The notes under the pieces were generated by a model. It was not told the DNA's origin, did not search any database, and saw nothing but the letters and a program-made list of their open reading frames with translations. Below are positions 55,247 through 64,000 of a stretch of 64,000 nt of DNA, piece after piece. The stretch comes from Shewanella sp. NFH-SH190041. GTDB lineage: Bacteria; Pseudomonadota; Gammaproteobacteria; Enterobacterales; Shewanellaceae. Location of the stretch: positions 2,046,001-2,110,000 of the forward strand of contig NZ_AP026070.1 of NCBI RefSeq assembly GCF_024363255.1, given 5' to 3'. How positions within the stretch are numbered: the stretch's first letter is position 1; the number at the start of each line of letters is the position of its first letter. A program made the position numbers and the translations under genes.

Positions 55247-56152
55247 TTGAAAAAATCCCATATTAATGCCATCGACGTCATGTATAAAAAAAACTTAGAT
55301 ACTGTCAACTTTAACCAGAGCTGGCAGTATCTCCACCGTGAGTATGACGTCGGTGAAGTACTCCCCTGTGGCAAAAAACTGCATTTGTCCCGTGATGAGC
55401 GTAACTATCTATTTGAGATGGCAAACAAACAGGGGATTGATTTCACCGCTGATGATTACCGACAAGCATATCATCGCAGCCGTACTGAGGCCGCCGCGAC
55501 CAGTAATGATGAAAAACCATTGGCTCACTCCCCCAGAGCACAGCATCTTGAAGTGCGCAGTTTGCAATATAATGTGGGGCAATACCGTCATGCGCCGGAT
55601 GGCTATTTAGGCATCCGCATCGATGAGCTATTACAACTGGCAGCACAATCGGCATTTCACCGGGTCATCACAGTGGAAAACTTCGATACTTTTCTATCGC
55701 TCCAAGCCGATGATCTGTCCATACTCAGCCCAGCCATCTCCCTTCAAGAGAATAGTCTGTTGATTTACCGCGGTGATAATATCGCGTCGCCGTCAGCCGT
55801 ACTGGCATTACTGCCCCAGCTTTCACAGCCTATTATTCACTTTGGGGATTTTGATGCCTACGGTATTAATATTGGGCTCAAACTCCCGGGAGTTCAGCAA
55901 CTTGTCTTACCTGATCTACAAAAGGTGCCAATAGAAATACTGGCGGGTTTAAGTAAGAAAGAGATATTTATTAAGCATGAATCACACTTAAAAAATTTGA
56001 TGCAATCGACTCAATGCCCCTCAGTGATAGTACCTTTGCTTGAAATCATGTTGACTCACCGTTTAGCCGTAACACAAGAATCTATGATGGCTCATCATAT
56101 TCCGCTAAAAATATACCCATTAATGACTTGTGTAGACACCAATATCATTTGA
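55247..56152 (+). CDS. Stand-alone JetD/Toprim-like protein (DUF7281 type)
   Basis: The frame gives up to 301 residues from a TTG; an ATG at codon 12 is an equally good start, and neither has a clear ribosome binding site. The C-terminal half has VENFDTFLSL, a LLIYRGDN strand and IIHFGDFDAYGINIGLKL, the Toprim pattern of catalytic Glu and DxD seen in Wadjet JetD and related nucleases. The N-terminal half is helical and unlike JetD. The other Wadjet genes (jetABC) are absent. It follows the antiporter closely and may be cotranscribed. A role in DNA processing or defence is possible; no function is known to me. Confidence 0.72.
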   Translation: MKKSHINAIDVMYKKNLDTVNFNQSWQYLHREYDVGEVLPCGKKLHLSRDERNYLFEMANKQGIDFTADDYRQAYHRSRTEAAATSNDEKPLAHSPRAQHLEVRSLQYNVGQYRHAPDGYLGIRIDELLQLAAQSAFHRVITVENFDTFLSLQADDLSILSPAISLQENSLLIYRGDNIASPSAVLALLPQLSQPIIHFGDFDAYGINIGLKLPGVQQLVLPDLQKVPIEILAGLSKKEIFIKHESHLKNLMQSTQCPSVIVPLLEIMLTHRLAVTQESMMAHHIPLKIYPLMTCVDTNII

Positions 56153-56270
56153 GTCCATTGCCCTGTCATTAGCGATATCTCCAGCGGCGCATATATAGCG
56201 ATAACCTGTCAGTGAGTTGTCTGTCAGGTGAGGCGAATGAACATCACAAGCATAACTTACAACGAGAATA

Positions 56271-56300
56271 AAAAACCGCTCAGGAGAGAGCGGTTTTTTT
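56271..56300. terminator. Bidirectional terminator
   Basis: AAAAACCGCTC pairs with GAGCGGTTTTT around AGGAGA, with T and A runs either side, between the JetD-like gene and the convergent fadE gene. Confidence 0.9.
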
Positions 56301-56321
56301 ATGGTTATAGGCCTACAGTCA

Positions 56322-58568
56322 TCAACCAGCAACTTGTTTTAAATCGGGTTGTGGGGTGATGAGGTTCAGGTCGAAATCAAATTCATCTACCCGAATTGCC
56401 CGCTCACGTTTGACATTATATTCATGAAGTTTTTTCGCTTCAGTAGCGGTAACCACACCGGCAGTTAAAGCATTATCAATGGTTTCACCAAAACGCACCC
56501 CAGGTTGAACTTCCTGCTTGCGTAAGGCTTTTTTCACTTTTGCCAACAATGGCAAACAGGTCATTTTCGCTAGATAGGCCTGCTCATTAATATCATGGCC
56601 ATCACCGGCTATCGGTTTAATTAAATGCGTCAGCTGACGTTTAATATCTGTATTCATTTGAGCCGCTTCAGCTAATTCTCTTACCAAATCATCACTGATC
56701 TTTGCCATGCTGCGGCCATAAGTGACCGTCAATAATCGCATTGCCTGGCGGGTCGGCGCTGAGGGGAAGTTATCCAGAAAATCATGGATAGCATCCTCAG
56801 CCTGAAGCAGTGCCCAACGGGTAGCGTAATGAAAATACGGTGCGGCATCGTCTCTGGCATCTGCTGCAACCTTAGTTTCAAAATAACGGATGGATGCCAT
56901 CGCGGCATAAAGATAACTCATTACATCACCAAGTCGAGCCGATAGCATTTCGGCCTGTTTGAGTTTTCCACCTAAAACCAGCAGTGAAAAATCGGCATAA
57001 ACCGCTAACTTAGCAGCTAATTGACGAACTGATTTTTCATAGGGTTTAACCTCTGCAAGGTTAGATTCTGTCAGTGCGGTAAATGGTAATAAGCCCAGTT
57101 TCAGTGCTCGTAAACTGTTACCAACACTGTAACCAACCGTTTTTGTCAGGATCCGATTAAACTTGCCGTCAGCGTCAGGTGCTTCACTGTGGATCGCAGC
57201 AACCATAGACTGGAGATGTGGGTGACAGCGCATCACACCTTGCCCGAATATCATGAGGTTGCGGGTAAGAATATTGGCTCCCTCAACCGTAATCGCAATC
57301 GGCTGAGCAACATAACCGGATGCCAGCGTATTTTGTGGCCCACACTGAATCGCTTTACCCGCCTGAATATCCATGGCTGAATCCAGCACATCGCGCCCTA
57401 ATTCGGTCATATGATACTTGGCAATTGCTGTCACCACAGATGGTTTCAGCCCCAAGCCTAACCCTTCTGTAGTCAGTACCCGCATGGCTTCCTGCAGATA
57501 GGTTTTACCGGCAATATCGGCCAATTTTTGCTGGATACCTTCAAACTTACCAATGCTCAGGCCAAATTGCTCACGAACGGCGGCATACTCGGCAGAGGAT
57601 TTTAACGATGCTTGAGAAACACTTACGCCCAGTGCTGGCAGGGAAATACCTCGCCCTGCGCCAAGGCAGCTCACCAGCATTTGCCAACCACGACCAATGT
57701 TTTCCTGACCGCCGATCACAAACTCCATCGGAATAAAGACATCCTGCCCTCTGGTGGTACCGTTATAGAAACGCACCCCCATAGGATCGTGCCGGTTGCC
57801 CAACTCTACACCTGGGTGAGATTTAGGGATCAGCGCACAGGTAATGCCAAGCTCTCGCTTATCCCCTAATAATCCGTCAGGATCTTGCACCTTAAATGCC
57901 AATCCAAGGACGGTTGCGATAGGTGCAAGGGTAATATAACGCTTATCCCAAGTTACCCGCATACCTAAGACTTGTTTCCCTTGATATTCTCCCTGACAGA
58001 CAATCCCTGTATCTGGTATGCCACCTGCATCAGAGCCGGCTTCTGGGCTAGTTAAAGCAAAACAGGGAATGTCCTTGCCTACCGCCAGACGCGGTAACCA
58101 AAAATCCTGTTGCTCCCGGGTACCATAGTGCATCAGCAATTCGCCGGGACCTAATGAGTTAGGCACCATAACCGTCACAGCGATAGCGCAACTTTTGGCA
58201 GCAATGGTGGCGACAATGGTGGAGTTAGCATAAGGCGTGAATTGTAAGCCGCCGTGGGCTTTAGGGATGATCAAGGCAAAAAATTTATTCACCTTAAGAA
58301 AATCCAAGACGGGTTCAGGGATATGTTTGCCTTGCTGTATGGCAAAGTCATCAATCATCTGTAGCAGTTGCTGCACAGGACCATCCATAAACGCCTGCTC
58401 TTCTGCGTTCAGTTTGGCATCAGGCACTGCCCGTAACGAATAAAAATCTGGCTTGCCCTGATAGATGGAGCCTTCTAGCCAAATATCTCCGGCATCCAGT
58501 GCCTCCTGCTCTGTTGTGGAGATACTGGGCAAAATTTTCCTTAATTGGGTCCGTAAACTCATATCCAT
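56322..58568 (-). CDS. fadE: FadE-type acyl-CoA dehydrogenase
   Basis: The 748-residue protein belongs to the large FadE group (E. coli FadE is about 814). It has the helix-rich N-terminal part, the FAD/substrate segment CFALTSPEAGSDAGGIPDTG, QFGLSIGKFEGIQQKLADIAG and the long C-terminal extension that ordinary 380-residue dehydrogenases lack. It catalyses the first step of fatty acid beta-oxidation. A PsrA-like operator lies about 65 bp before the start, which fits control by long-chain acyl-CoA. It is a single gene. More than one fadE copy is usual in this kind of organism, so the symbol marks the type and not a specific locus. Confidence 0.88.
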   Translation of the reverse strand: MDMSLRTQLRKILPSISTTEQEALDAGDIWLEGSIYQGKPDFYSLRAVPDAKLNAEEQAFMDGPVQQLLQMIDDFAIQQGKHIPEPVLDFLKVNKFFALIIPKAHGGLQFTPYANSTIVATIAAKSCAIAVTVMVPNSLGPGELLMHYGTREQQDFWLPRLAVGKDIPCFALTSPEAGSDAGGIPDTGIVCQGEYQGKQVLGMRVTWDKRYITLAPIATVLGLAFKVQDPDGLLGDKRELGITCALIPKSHPGVELGNRHDPMGVRFYNGTTRGQDVFIPMEFVIGGQENIGRGWQMLVSCLGAGRGISLPALGVSVSQASLKSSAEYAAVREQFGLSIGKFEGIQQKLADIAGKTYLQEAMRVLTTEGLGLGLKPSVVTAIAKYHMTELGRDVLDSAMDIQAGKAIQCGPQNTLASGYVAQPIAITVEGANILTRNLMIFGQGVMRCHPHLQSMVAAIHSEAPDADGKFNRILTKTVGYSVGNSLRALKLGLLPFTALTESNLAEVKPYEKSVRQLAAKLAVYADFSLLVLGGKLKQAEMLSARLGDVMSYLYAAMASIRYFETKVAADARDDAAPYFHYATRWALLQAEDAIHDFLDNFPSAPTRQAMRLLTVTYGRSMAKISDDLVRELAEAAQMNTDIKRQLTHLIKPIAGDGHDINEQAYLAKMTCLPLLAKVKKALRKQEVQPGVRFGETIDNALTAGVVTATEAKKLHEYNVKRERAIRVDEFDFDLNLITPQPDLKQVAG

Positions 58569-58631
58569 TACTCATCCGATCAGTACTTAGGTGAGTACAT
58601 TACGGCATAAATTTAACTTAAGTTCAAATTT

Positions 58632-58649
58632 TTCAAACAAACGTTTAAT
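58632..58649. promoter_or_regulatory. Candidate PsrA box before fadE
   Basis: TTCAAAC-N4-GTTTAAT is close to the palindrome TTCAAAC-N4-GTTTGAA that I remember for PsrA, the acyl-CoA-responsive repressor of fatty acid degradation. Two positions in the right arm differ. It lies 65-80 bp before the fadE start. Confidence 0.5.
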
Positions 58650-59885
58650 TTAATTTTATCATTACTACAATTCCTATTCCTGTCTCAGCCGTAGCTTGGC
58701 TCCGCTGCATTAGCCTGATAACTGTACCTCCACCATCGCTACAATTTATCGATATCACAATATGAAGAGAAAAACGCGAGACTAAAACAGAGAACAGATA
58801 CGGGGCTGGCATCACTGCAGTCGTTCAGATCAAAAATTCGGAGTAAACCAATCCAGCAATGAGAACATAGAGGACATATTCTGAAGAGGCATATTCACGA
58901 AGTAGCGATACTAGTGATACAACACTATGAATATACCCAAAGGGAATTTCACGCTTCACTCAAACCACCAGCCACCAGCAAAAACATAGGCAAGCTATCA
59001 TCTGGCAATCGCTAAACGTGTGGCAATGCACTTAGTTATCTGCTTTATAACCTTGCTTAAGTCCTACCAAGTTACCAGTCATCTTGCTTGGCAAGTTTTG
59101 CTTAGTTATTTAAGAATATGCAAGTTTATCGGGTATTTCCCCGGGAAATTTCTAACTGATATGCAAAGTAAAGCATTTTTAAGCATTAGCTACATTGGTA
59201 ATTCGACTTAAAATTCTGGCTATATTGCTCCATTATCAAGCAAGTATTTCCCTATCACAGCCCTAAAACTAAAACTTGACTAAATTATCAACCAATTGCC
59301 TTTCCCCAGTATGGATTTTGTACTCAATGACAGAATAAATCTGGCTCTATTAAAATGTGTTATGCATTGTTATTTAATTTTATGCACTTACTGGAGACTA
59401 ACACTGGGGATATCAGGTAAAACCATTCAATTAAAAGCATAAATAGGCACAGTAATGACAAATGCTGATGCGATGGTAACAACCTTTTATAAGCTCACGT
59501 ATTTCAATAGGGGTATTTGATTAAAGTAGCGGTTAAAGCACCTGTCAGGTTGATAATTTAGCTTGGGGCCTGTGCTCATTAATAAGTCATAAATCATAAG
59601 TAGTCAGTCATTAACTTACGCTACAGCGCCCCTCCCCTAAACGCCCCTAGAAAAGCTGATGGTCAGAAAACCACATTAACCTGTTATACAACTGAACACG
59701 TGAAGCACGAGAAATAAGAAAGCAGTGATTGGGTTTTGCCAGTGGCCACATTACTGACAACATTTAAAAATTAACCATACCGACAAGCCGCCCCTAAGCC
59801 TAGACATAAACAACTAACAATCTGCAAAGTTATACATCTAAGCTCAGGCCCAGAATCAGCGCAATACGACAGTAGTACCGTTGCG
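58650..59885. other. 1.2-kb noncoding region
   Basis: AT-rich DNA with no supported gene. One perfect odd palindrome, ATTTCCC-C-GGGAAAT (59135-59149), is present. No RNA gene was recognised. The stretch may be decayed. Confidence 0.4.
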
Positions 59886-60272
59886 TTATTGCTTTGGCTT
59901 GTCTGTGGTAGGAGTTGTTGGCATCGTCAGGTTGCTGGGATTACAACGATAGGCATTGCCCATCATGGTCACCGAGCCTAGGAATCCTAACGGCTGGTAC
60001 AGATAAAGCGTATCTGCGCCCATGTCTGCAGTTTTAATACGCATCTCATTTAGTGTGCCCCACACCATATCTCGGTCAGCATGGAGCCAGTAGTCATAAA
60101 AATGTCCCTGGGAACCGATGACCGTCCCCTTATGCTCGCAATGTTGCAGGGCATTGATGTCATCCCATAACACTTTAACCTGGTTAGACTCATGGGTTGG
60201 GAAGGTCACACAACCGGACAGCACCCCAGTACTTAGCAGGGCTGTTATCAGCATTTTTTTCATTATCATCAC
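59886..60272 (-). CDS. DUF4156 lipoprotein
   Basis: This small lipoprotein (128 residues from the first ATG; two more in-frame ATG codons follow) has the lipobox GVLSGC. The body fits DUF4156: LQHCEHKGTVIGSQGH, NEMRIKTADMGADTLYL and a final AYRCNP. Three cysteines remain after the lipobox, two of which probably pair. It is likely periplasmic and membrane-anchored. Function unknown. It stands alone. Confidence 0.82.
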   Translation of the reverse strand: MMIMKKMLITALLSTGVLSGCVTFPTHESNQVKVLWDDINALQHCEHKGTVIGSQGHFYDYWLHADRDMVWGTLNEMRIKTADMGADTLYLYQPLGFLGSVTMMGNAYRCNPSNLTMPTTPTTDKPKQ

Positions 60273-60451
60273 CGCATTGGAAAAAGTTGGCGGAGTTTAA
60301 CGATTAATGCCGACCCCGGCTAACATAGCACTATGATTGTGGGAGATAAGCCACGTTGAGATAGGGTTGTGTTTAGCGGATCACAGCAGACGCATTGGGT
60401 CAGTAGCTCGTCACCTAAGCACATGACAGAACATAACAGAGGGACAATAAA

Positions 60452-60473
60452 AAGCCCGACGTCTGCCGGGCTT
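60452..60473 (-). terminator. Intrinsic terminator of Tim44-like gene
   Basis: AAGCCCG pairs with CGGGCTT across an 8-nt loop. TTTTATTG follows on the minus strand. Confidence 0.75.
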
Positions 60474-60534
60474 GGGGAGTCATATTGGATGACGAAGTAG
60501 ATGGTTAAGGTAAATTGCTACGATAATGAGCCGA

Positions 60535-61386
60535 TTATTCAATACCAACAATTAACCAAGGTGCATTAGGCGCACGCAGATCACGCTCTAGGTGCCAAAT
60601 ATCACGGATATCTTCTTCGGCAGACTGAGGCGTTTCACGGTAACGACCAGAAAATGCCAAACTCAACTCGGCTTTTTGCTGATTGAAGTCAGCGCGAACC
60701 AATTCAGCATTGATAAACAAAATCTCATTGTGCAGTTGCCCCGGTGTGGCCGCGCGCTCATCCACCAATTGCTGATAGATGTCAGCGGAGACATATTCAC
60801 GGATTTTTGCCAAATCATTATTATTCCAAGCCCGTTGGATCTGCATGTAATGATCCCGAGCGCGGTTAATAAAGCCATTGGCATCAAAGCCGGCTGGCAA
60901 GTTAAATGGCACATCTGATGCCTGCGGGGAAAAACCGCCACCGAAAGATTGTGGCTGCTGAGGGGCTTGATGTTGCTGACGTCCCATCTGTCCGGCGTAA
61001 GCTGGCTGTCGCTGACTTTGCGCTTTTTGTCCCATCAGCATTCTGATCAGTTTAAAGGCAATGAAAGCAATAATGGCAATGATGATAATATCCATCAATT
61101 GAATACCATCAAAAGCCCCACCGGCAAATAAGGCTGCTAACAGGCCGCCGGCCAACAAACCACCGAGCAGACCGCCCATCATCCCTTTTTTACCCGCAGC
61201 CTTTTGCCCTGCCACAGGTTGTTTTTGAATTGAATCAGTACGCTGTGCTTGCTGTTTTGGTGCTGGGGCAGTTTTATAACTTTTACCGAAGGATTTCCCG
61301 CCACCAAAACGTTTTGCGTCTGCCTGGGGTACCATCACCAGACTCACCGTCAGGATCAGGGTAAATAAGGTCAGAAATTTCTTCAT
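60535..61386 (-). CDS. Tim44-domain membrane protein
   Basis: The 283-residue protein has a signal peptide (ending ADA before KRFGGGKSFGKS), a Gln/Lys-rich linker, a Gly-rich hydrophobic segment (GGLLGGLLAGGLLAALFAGGAF) and a second helix (IMDIIIIAI-like IIIIAIIAFIAFKL), then a Gln-rich linker. A Tim44-like domain takes up the last 130 residues: FINRARDHYMQIQRAWNNNDLAKIREYVS. Bacterial proteins of this type are inner-membrane proteins of unknown function. AGGACTAAGC precedes the ATG. It is a single gene. Confidence 0.87.
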   Translation of the reverse strand: MKKFLTLFTLILTVSLVMVPQADAKRFGGGKSFGKSYKTAPAPKQQAQRTDSIQKQPVAGQKAAGKKGMMGGLLGGLLAGGLLAALFAGGAFDGIQLMDIIIIAIIAFIAFKLIRMLMGQKAQSQRQPAYAGQMGRQQHQAPQQPQSFGGGFSPQASDVPFNLPAGFDANGFINRARDHYMQIQRAWNNNDLAKIREYVSADIYQQLVDERAATPGQLHNEILFINAELVRADFNQQKAELSLAFSGRYRETPQSAEEDIRDIWHLERDLRAPNAPWLIVGIE

Positions 61387-61710
61387 GCTTAGTCCTGTTA
61401 AATAAAGATAAAATGATGGTATTGCCTTGCGCTTACCGGAGCAAGCCAGATACGGGTTTTATCGTAAGAGTTTGTAAAACATATCATAGCGCTAAACACC
61501 GTAGGCCTCTAATGACTGACTTTGCATATATACGTTATTACCGGCATAAGCGTTCAGATATCAGTAAGATGAAAAGGTGCGCGGATAAGAGAAAGCACCA
61601 CCAGGTAAAAATCGGGCAATAAAAAAGGAGCATATGCCTTATGCCCCTTTATATAGGTACTTTTTGCGACGTAAATTGATTATGAGCAAATCAATAAGGA
61701 CAGCTTATGA
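61387..61710. other. Intergenic region
   Basis: About 320 bp between two leftward genes. It carries the promoter of the Tim44-like gene and the terminator of the DTW-domain gene. A frame on the other strand is not credible. Confidence 0.35.
61621..61650 (-). terminator. Terminator of DTW-domain gene
   Basis: AAAGGAGCAT pairs with ATGCCCCTTT (one mismatch). T6 follows on the minus strand. Confidence 0.65.
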
Positions 61711-62508
61711 TTATGATACCGGTTCATCGCTATCACTGCCGGCACCGCAAGTTTGCGCATGCTGCCAAGCTTGTTGAAAATGATTAATTAACGTATTGCG
61801 CGGTGTTAAATCAGAGCTTGGGCGGCGATTACGTCCAAGCAGAGACGATTCAACAAATAATTCAAACCAAGCATTCAGCACAGCGGCATTATTTGTCTCT
61901 CCCATGGCCGCTAACACCATGACGGCCACTTCCGCGGTACCGAACTGAAAATCACGTTGGCCTTTACGCAGGGCATAACGGGCCACTTCACCCGCATCAA
62001 AGGACAACAGTGGGAAGCCGTGCAGATAAGGACTTTTTCTGAACATTTTGACCGCTTCACGCCAGCGACCATCCAACATAATAAAAAGTGGACGTTTCCC
62101 AGGCGCAAGAGCTTGGGGCGGAACCTGATTGACCACTTGCTGGCCTTCAAAGGCATATTCACCGGGAAAGACCACATACGGTTGATAATCAGGGTGTTGC
62201 AGCAAAGCCAATAACGCGGGATCCACACTGGTTCTAGACCAAAGAAACGCATGGGTATCCGGAACCATATCGGCAATCAATCGACCAGAGTTTGTCGGTT
62301 TCAATACTTCATCGTCATACATCACTAATGCAAAAGCAGCCTGACTATTGAGAGGACGAACATAGTCACAGGTGCAATAGTTCACCCCCAATAAACAGCG
62401 GGGACAACGGCGAAGACTTTTACCTCTGGCAGTAAAAGGTTTAGTAGAAAGCGATTTTCGATATTCATACAGCTTGTGGACTGCATGCTCGGCTGGCTGA
62501 GAGGTCAT
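61711..62508 (-). CDS. DTW-domain protein, probable tRNA aminocarboxypropyltransferase (TapT-like)
   Basis: The 265-residue protein has an N-terminal zinc cluster CPRCLLGVNYCTC and a DTW domain. The signature reads IMLDGRWREAVKMFRKSPYL where E. coli YfiP/TapT has LLDGTWPQARKMFRKSPYL, so one signature residue is changed (Thr to Arg). LLSFDAGEVARYALRKGQ and FGTAEVAVMVLAAMGE follow as in the family. TapT adds the acp group to U47 of tRNA. The changed residue makes activity a little less certain. It has a C-terminal extension of about 25 residues. It is a single gene with its own terminator. Confidence 0.82.
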   Translation of the reverse strand: MTSQPAEHAVHKLYEYRKSLSTKPFTARGKSLRRCPRCLLGVNYCTCDYVRPLNSQAAFALVMYDDEVLKPTNSGRLIADMVPDTHAFLWSRTSVDPALLALLQHPDYQPYVVFPGEYAFEGQQVVNQVPPQALAPGKRPLFIMLDGRWREAVKMFRKSPYLHGFPLLSFDAGEVARYALRKGQRDFQFGTAEVAVMVLAAMGETNNAAVLNAWFELFVESSLLGRNRRPSSDLTPRNTLINHFQQAWQHAQTCGAGSDSDEPVS

Positions 62509-62838
62509 ATTAAAGCTTCACACATAAATCAAGTAGCGCACCGCGGGCGCAAAGATCACCCGAGGGTACTGAAAACCCGCAAGTGTACTGCTTGAACAGA
62601 CAAAGGACAATTAAAGGGATAAATGTTGCTTAAAACCGCCAATACCCCTCATAGCACGCAACAGTTAAATCACAAGTCGTAAGTAGGGCTTTACAGTGAT
62701 TTTGACTTAAATTTTCTTATGAAAACAATTATAAAAAATGCTGTTCCAGATGGCCTCAGACCCATTGAAATATCATTTATACCCTCTACAATCCGCATCC
62801 GTTATCAACCACTGTTTTTTTGCATTTTTGGAGTTATC
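62509..62838. other. Divergent promoter region
   Basis: About 330 bp between the leftward DTW gene and rightward emrD. No open frame is credible. Both promoters are expected here. No operator was recognised. Confidence 0.35.
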
Positions 62839-64000
62839 ATGCCCGCTCATATCCAGGGGCCAGCACCTTCCCATCGCGCCGAATCTTCCGCGCCGCTGGC
62901 CACTACACTTCTCCATCTGGTTTTTATGGTTGCCTGCGGCCAAATGGCCCAAACCATTTTTGTACCAGCACTGCCGCTGATCGCCAGTGGCTTGCATGCT
63001 GATGCCGGGCAACTGCAGGGTATTATGGCCGCCTACCTGCTGGCATACGGTTTATTGCAATTTGTTTATGGCCCTATCTCAGACAAAATAGGCCGGCGCA
63101 AACCACTACTGTTTGGTATTGGCTTATCTGTGGTAGGCGCGCTATTTGCGGCCAATGCCAGCAGCGTCAATATGCTTATTCTTGCCAGCTGTCTGCAAGG
63201 GTGTGGTACTGCTGCGGCTGGGGCTTTGAGTCGCTCCATTCCACGGGATCACTATTTTGGTGACCGGTTAATGAAGTTCAACAGTTATGTCTCTATGGCC
63301 GTGGTGTTCCTGCCTCTGGTGGCGCCTTTTATCGGGTCATTTACCTCCGGGCATTTTGGTTGGCAATCGGTTTACTACACCCTGGCCGTATTCAGCGCCG
63401 GCGTGTTTGTGATGTTGCTATTGGGCTTTAAAGAATCATTGCCCGTTGAAAAGCGTGAACCAACCTCCTTTATTCAGGCATATCGTAAGGTAATGCGACA
63501 TAAGGCATTTCGCGGTTATATGCTGGGGCTGGTGGCCACCTTTGCCGGTATTGCTGCATTTGAAGCCATCGGCGGGGTGCTGTACGGCCAATCACTCAAA
63601 ATGTCACCCATGATGGTCAGTATCTGGTTTGTCGCCCCTATCCCGGGCTATTTACTGGGCGCCATGATGGCATCTCGCAGTGACAATATGCGTAAACTGA
63701 TGAACCGGGGTATCGCCTTGCTGGGCTCAGGTGCATTAGTGATGTTGATCCCTGGGCTGTTTGGGCTGGTGGTCGGCTGGACCCTATTGTTAGGCTCCAT
63801 CCTGTTCTTTTGTGGCGCAGGCGTGATGTTCCCGGCGCTCACTTCTGCGGCGCTGGAACCCTTCCCACGTCAGGCGGGGATTGCTGGCGCCCTGCTAGGC
63901 GGCCTGCAAAACTTTGGCGCAGGTTTGGCCGCGACCGTCATGGCACTGCTGCCGATGCATGGTCAACTGTCTATAGGTGCGATTTGCGCCGTGATGGTTA
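62839..64000 (+). CDS. emrD: EmrD-like multidrug MFS transporter, 3' end cut by window
   Basis: The start follows GGAG at six bases. The 387 codons visible encode most of a 12-helix MFS protein. It follows E. coli EmrD: ACGQMAQTIFVPALPLIA, YLLAYGLLQFVYGPISDKIGRR (motif A), LQGCGTAAAGALSRSIPRDHY, GIAAFEAIGGVLYG, FFCGAGVMFPALTSAALEPFP and GALLGGLQNFGAG. EmrD exports hydrophobic compounds and uncouplers with protons. The C-terminus is beyond the window. It differs from the PunC-type protein at 26 kb in the signature segments. Confidence 0.88.
   Translation, partial: MPAHIQGPAPSHRAESSAPLATTLLHLVFMVACGQMAQTIFVPALPLIASGLHADAGQLQGIMAAYLLAYGLLQFVYGPISDKIGRRKPLLFGIGLSVVGALFAANASSVNMLILASCLQGCGTAAAGALSRSIPRDHYFGDRLMKFNSYVSMAVVFLPLVAPFIGSFTSGHFGWQSVYYTLAVFSAGVFVMLLLGFKESLPVEKREPTSFIQAYRKVMRHKAFRGYMLGLVATFAGIAAFEAIGGVLYGQSLKMSPMMVSIWFVAPIPGYLLGAMMASRSDNMRKLMNRGIALLGSGALVMLIPGLFGLVVGWTLLLGSILFFCGAGVMFPALTSAALEPFPRQAGIAGALLGGLQNFGAGLAATVMALLPMHGQLSIGAICAVMV

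Noticed and set aside
59020..59211. 63-codon frame in the fadE-DUF4156 gap
   Set aside because: No ribosome binding site, and it covers the palindrome; low complexity.

Overview
The window looks like a chromosomal segment of a marine gammaproteobacterium, most likely Shewanella or a close Alteromonadales relative. This is an inference from gene content: a tusDCB-tusE sulfur-relay operon beside yccA, a punR/punC pair, a DUF3369-type HD-GYP protein, DUF1302/DUF1329 envelope proteins, secreted proteases with PPC domains, and a perfect Fur box of the 9-1-9 form known from Shewanella. No rRNA and no CRISPR array were seen. One tRNA gene (Ser, anticodon TGA) is present.

Layout. From 1 to 4.7 kb there are three tandem paralogous lipoproteins, the first cut by the window edge. 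From 5.4 to 11.2 kb there is secreted hydrolytic capacity: an M9 collagenase, a C69 dipeptidase and an endonuclease/exonuclease/phosphatase-family lipoprotein. From 11.4 to 14.1 kb an SOS-controlled umuDC operon and a convergent DUF6985-like gene lie between 24-bp direct repeats. From 15.1 to 22.4 kb DUF1302 and DUF1329 envelope proteins face four CoA-linked catabolic genes; the first is very like IpdF of steroid C/D-ring degradation. From 22.6 to 27.4 kb are tusE, tusB, tusC, tusD, yccA, punR/punC and tRNA-Ser. From 27.6 to 33 kb are housekeeping and membrane genes and a Tat-type beta-helix protein.

The most mosaic part is 33.0-39.3 kb. It holds the 3' third of a second umuC, an Abi_alpha (DUF4393) gene that looks like a captured Vibrio-type integron cassette with half of an attC, a tyrosine recombinase truncated exactly at that attC, about 1 kb without genes, and a second, intact tyrosine recombinase followed by a DM13 gene. 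From 39 to 45.7 kb come a Fur box with a small Cys-rich protein, an HD-GYP protein with a degenerate receiver, eptA, a periplasmic-sensor diguanylate cyclase and lasT. From 46 to 50.4 kb are two paralogous secreted subtilases.

From 50.9 to 53.7 kb there is a small orphan gene with four copies of an ATGGT-N3-ACCAT palindrome around it, a long perfect hairpin and a third tyrosine recombinase. This is the best candidate for an undescribed regulated or mobile module. From 53.9 to 64 kb are a CPA1 antiporter, a stand-alone JetD/Toprim-like protein, a FadE-type acyl-CoA dehydrogenase with a candidate PsrA box, two envelope proteins, a DTW-domain protein and emrD (cut by the window end).

All family calls come from reading the sequence and from memory of the families. 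No database search was run.
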